Source: Oscillospiraceae bacterium (GTDB taxonomy: Bacteria; Bacillota; Clostridia; Saccharofermentanales; Saccharofermentanaceae). From it: a DNA stretch of 6,994 nucleotides. The translations under genes were made by a program, and so were the position numbers. Location: NCBI GenBank assembly GCA_902795955.1, contig CADBNJ010000165.1, forward strand, positions 1 through 6,994, in the 5' to 3' direction. Under the pieces are notes generated by a model. That model searched no databases, was not told where the DNA came from, and saw only the letters and a program-made list of their open reading frames with translations. This document shows, in pieces, positions 4,622 to 6,994 of this stretch. Every line of letters starts with the position of its first letter. Positions within the stretch are counted from its first letter, which is position 1.

Positions 4622-6994
4622 TTGCAGAAAGCGGGCAGAACATCAGACAGGGCCAAGCTGTATTATGCGGCCGGAGCGCTCATATTCCTTCTTGTGATCA
4701 AATTACTTGTTTTCCTTGACGGCAAGGTGCTGGTATGGCTTTACGACGGTGCATCGCAGTATCTGTCCTCACTTACGTATTACTCCGAGTACCTTAAGGA
4801 GATAATATCCGGGATCTTCCACGGCAATCTGTCTATACCGTCATGGGATCTGTCGATCGGCGAGGGAAGCGACATAATATCGACTTTCCATTATTACTGC
4901 ATAGGAGATCCGTTCGCTTTCCTTTGTGTGTTTTTCCCAAAGGAGCTGATGTATCTGTGTTATGAATTCACGGTGCTCCTCAGGGTATTCCTGTCAGGAT
5001 TCTCTTTTATGTTCTTTGTCAACAAATATGACGGCGGTAAGCTGAGAGAGAAGGCATCCGACATTCAGGTGGCTCTTGGAGCCATGCTCTATGCTTTCTC
5101 CTGCTGGACGCTGATGGTAATGGGGAGACACTCATTCTTCCTTAACCCCACGGTCTTTCTGCCTCTGATACTGGCCGGCGCGGAATTGATAATCAGCCGT
5201 AAGAAGCCGGGGGTCATGATATTTGCAGTGTGCATCACATCGCTGTCCAACCTGTATTTCTTCTATATGGTCGCCATGATCACAGTTGTTTATGTGGCGG
5301 TAAGGCTCATTCTCCTGTACGGCAGAAGGATAAAGGAGATGCTGACAACCCTGGCGCTCATAGCCGCAGAGGCCGTTATCGGAGTGCTTCTGTCGGGTAT
5401 ATTATTCCTGCCTGTCGCCAAGGTGTTCATATCTGATTCCAGGATATCCAACGGCAGCAACATAGGACTTTTCTACAGATCTGAATATTACAGCACCCTT
5501 CCCAAAGCACTCATAACCGGCGACTGGAGCTACTACAGGCTTTTCGGTCTGGGCGCCATAGGGATCATAATTATCTATCTTATCTGTGTGAGGAGCAGAT
5601 CAAAGCTCCTTAAGGTATTCCTGGCACTGAGTGCGTTATTCCTTGTTTTTCCGGTGTTTGGGGCTGTATTCAACGGATTTGCGTACTCGTCCAACAGATG
5701 GTGCTTTGCATTCCCGCTGATAACAGGTATCGGATTGATAGTTGTTTGGGATGACCTGCTCGCACTTCGCAAGGCTGATGCGGTCATATTATCAGTTGCC
5801 GTTGCTGCTTCATGCATTTACATGACCGTTATCAAAGACATAAAGGGAATCGTAATCACCGCACTGGGGCTTGCCATAATTGCGGCATGTCTTTTTATAA
5901 AGAACAGGGCGGACAAGGCGAAAGCGGCATCATTCCTTATTGTCATCTCACTCCTGTCAGGGATCGTTATCTACTTTATTCCGTACATGGTGCAGTTATC
6001 GCCGCCGGACTGGCTTAATCTGTATTATTACGGAAGTGAGGCAAGTTATATCGCAGCCGGTGATGATACGCGTCCCGTCAGATATTCGGGTAACATACTG
6101 ACCGAGAACACTTCGCCTCTTGCAGGCATATCATCGACCCAGTTCTACTGGAGCAATGCCAACTCTTATGTAGGCGAATTCAGAACGGACATAGCATCTG
6201 ATGAATACAGGCTTTATTATTACACGGGATATGATTCGTCCTATATACTGCTCAACCTGTCAGGAAGCAGGTACTATGCCCTTGCAGGACGCAGGACAGA
6301 CGCACTGCCGTACGGATATGAGGTCATTGACCATATGGACATCGGCTATGACATCATGAAGAGCAGCATAAATACCGGACTGGTGTATTCATACGATAAG
6401 GCGGTCGGGAAGGATGAATGGGACAGGATGACTCCTGTTGACAGGCAGATGCTGATATCCGAATACCTGGTCCTGTCTGACAGCGCCTCAACCGGTATGA
6501 AGGCAGATACCGCTTCAACGGAAGTAAATGCGTCCTTAACAAAGGAGGATGGCGGAGTAACCGTTGCCGAATTCGAAGGGAAGCCGGGCAGCGAGACTTA
6601 TGTTACGATCAGCAATATCAGGACGGAGCTTGTTGATGAATTTATCTATTTCTTTGTGTATCTGCCTGAGACAGATGAGACTTTCGCGATGGATTATTAT
6701 ACGCAAAGCAACTGGTATAACGGCAGGGATGAGTTTGTCATCAACCTCGGCTGGCATGACAAGCCGCTTCACAAAGCCGTAATAACCATCCGGGATAATC
6801 CGCCATGTACATGTGACTATAAGATCTCGTGCATAGATGTTGAGAAGGCAGGAGAGGATCTGAGGGAACGTTTCGATCATGCTCCGCAGAAGATCGATGT
6901 AGAGGGCAGAGGCTCAGTGATCAGCTTTGACGTTAATTCCCGCGGTGAGTATTATGTCCTGGCCGTCCCGTATGCCAAGGGCTGGAAAGCGTAT
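4622..6994 (+). CDS. yfhO: YfhO family polytopic membrane protein, probable GT-C glycosyltransferase (3' end cut by window)
   Basis: The open frame runs 791 codons to the last base with no stop. YfhO proteins are usually some 850-900 aa, so perhaps 60-110 residues and a final membrane helix are missing. Helix 1 is about 14-32. It is followed by the first outer loop with the family pattern D42-G-x-x-Q46-Y and W...GEGSDI...YY..GDP. About eleven further hydrophobic helices run to about residue 455, including SSNRW (356-360). A large extracytoplasmic domain from about 458 ends in YYVLAVPYAKGWKAY, the characteristic YfhO C-terminal motif. YfhO of B. subtilis and the related Listeria protein GtlB act in lipoteichoic acid glycosylation, using sugar-undecaprenyl phosphate made by a CsbB-type enzyme. 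Clostridia carry many paralogues whose acceptors are unknown, so the substrate here is not assigned. No CsbB or GtcA partner is in view. The symbol denotes family similarity only. Confidence 0.9.
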   Translation, partial: MQKAGRTSDRAKLYYAAGALIFLLVIKLLVFLDGKVLVWLYDGASQYLSSLTYYSEYLKEIISGIFHGNLSIPSWDLSIGEGSDIISTFHYYCIGDPFAFLCVFFPKELMYLCYEFTVLLRVFLSGFSFMFFVNKYDGGKLREKASDIQVALGAMLYAFSCWTLMVMGRHSFFLNPTVFLPLILAGAELIISRKKPGVMIFAVCITSLSNLYFFYMVAMITVVYVAVRLILLYGRRIKEMLTTLALIAAEAVIGVLLSGILFLPVAKVFISDSRISNGSNIGLFYRSEYYSTLPKALITGDWSYYRLFGLGAIGIIIIYLICVRSRSKLLKVFLALSALFLVFPVFGAVFNGFAYSSNRWCFAFPLITGIGLIVVWDDLLALRKADAVILSVAVAASCIYMTVIKDIKGIVITALGLAIIAACLFIKNRADKAKAASFLIVISLLSGIVIYFIPYMVQLSPPDWLNLYYYGSEASYIAAGDDTRPVRYSGNILTENTSPLAGISSTQFYWSNANSYVGEFRTDIASDEYRLYYYTGYDSSYILLNLSGSRYYALAGRRTDALPYGYEVIDHMDIGYDIMKSSINTGLVYSYDKAVGKDEWDRMTPVDRQMLISEYLVLSDSASTGMKADTASTEVNASLTKEDGGVTVAEFEGKPGSETYVTISNIRTELVDEFIYFFVYLPETDETFAMDYYTQSNWYNGRDEFVINLGWHDKPLHKAVITIRDNPPCTCDYKISCIDVEKAGEDLRERFDHAPQKIDVEGRGSVISFDVNSRGEYYVLAVPYAKGWKAY

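Noticed and set aside
5575..5817. Minus-strand open frames inside the yfhO-like gene (for example 5575-5817 and 6536-6880)
   Set aside because: They lie antisense to a long, clearly coding frame with recognisable YfhO motifs, and lack good start signals.

Overview
The window looks like a chromosomal segment from a Gram-positive Firmicute, most likely a Clostridia member (Lachnospiraceae-like), with moderate GC. Supporting signs are strong AGGAGG-type ribosome binding sites, sigma-A style promoters (one perfect TTGACA-17-TATAAT), intrinsic hairpin/T-tract terminators, a genomically encoded CCA on the tRNA, and two envelope families typical of Firmicutes (YhgE/Pip and YfhO). The taxonomic call is inference from gene content; no species-level marker is present.

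Layout from left to right. Bases 1-64 are the 3' end of an upstream transcript with no callable gene, closed by an intrinsic terminator at 65-94. A stand-alone tRNA-Gly(GCC) at 159-233 has its own consensus promoter and terminator. A DUF362-family protein of 296 aa (323-1213, +) follows, without the ferredoxin insert often seen in this family. Convergent to it, only 4 bp away, is a TetR/AcrR-type repressor (1218-1772, -), which appears to be made from a leaderless mRNA and has a candidate operator in its promoter. Upstream of it on the same strand is a large YhgE/Pip-family membrane protein (1854-4481, -, 875 aa). Its ectodomain is two long xxxLxxG heptad arrays separated by a short linker. 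A UNCG-loop terminator separates yhgE from the tetR gene. Divergent from yhgE is a YfhO-family polytopic membrane protein (4622-6994, +), cut by the window end after 791 codons.

Functionally the right two thirds is a cell-envelope locus. It holds a long surface-projecting membrane protein with a probable local TetR regulator, and a probable GT-C type membrane glycosyltransferase sharing a 140-bp divergent promoter region. YhgE/Pip relatives include phage receptors, and YfhO relatives take part in teichoic-acid glycosylation, so both could shape the cell surface that phages meet; that link is inference.

No mobile element, CRISPR array or clearly new multi-gene system is visible. The most unusual structure is the YhgE heptad region: arrays of 28 and 29 uninterrupted heptads flank a linker where the register shifts, with Val-Pro heptads placed symmetrically about the linker, which suggests a folded-back antiparallel stalk.
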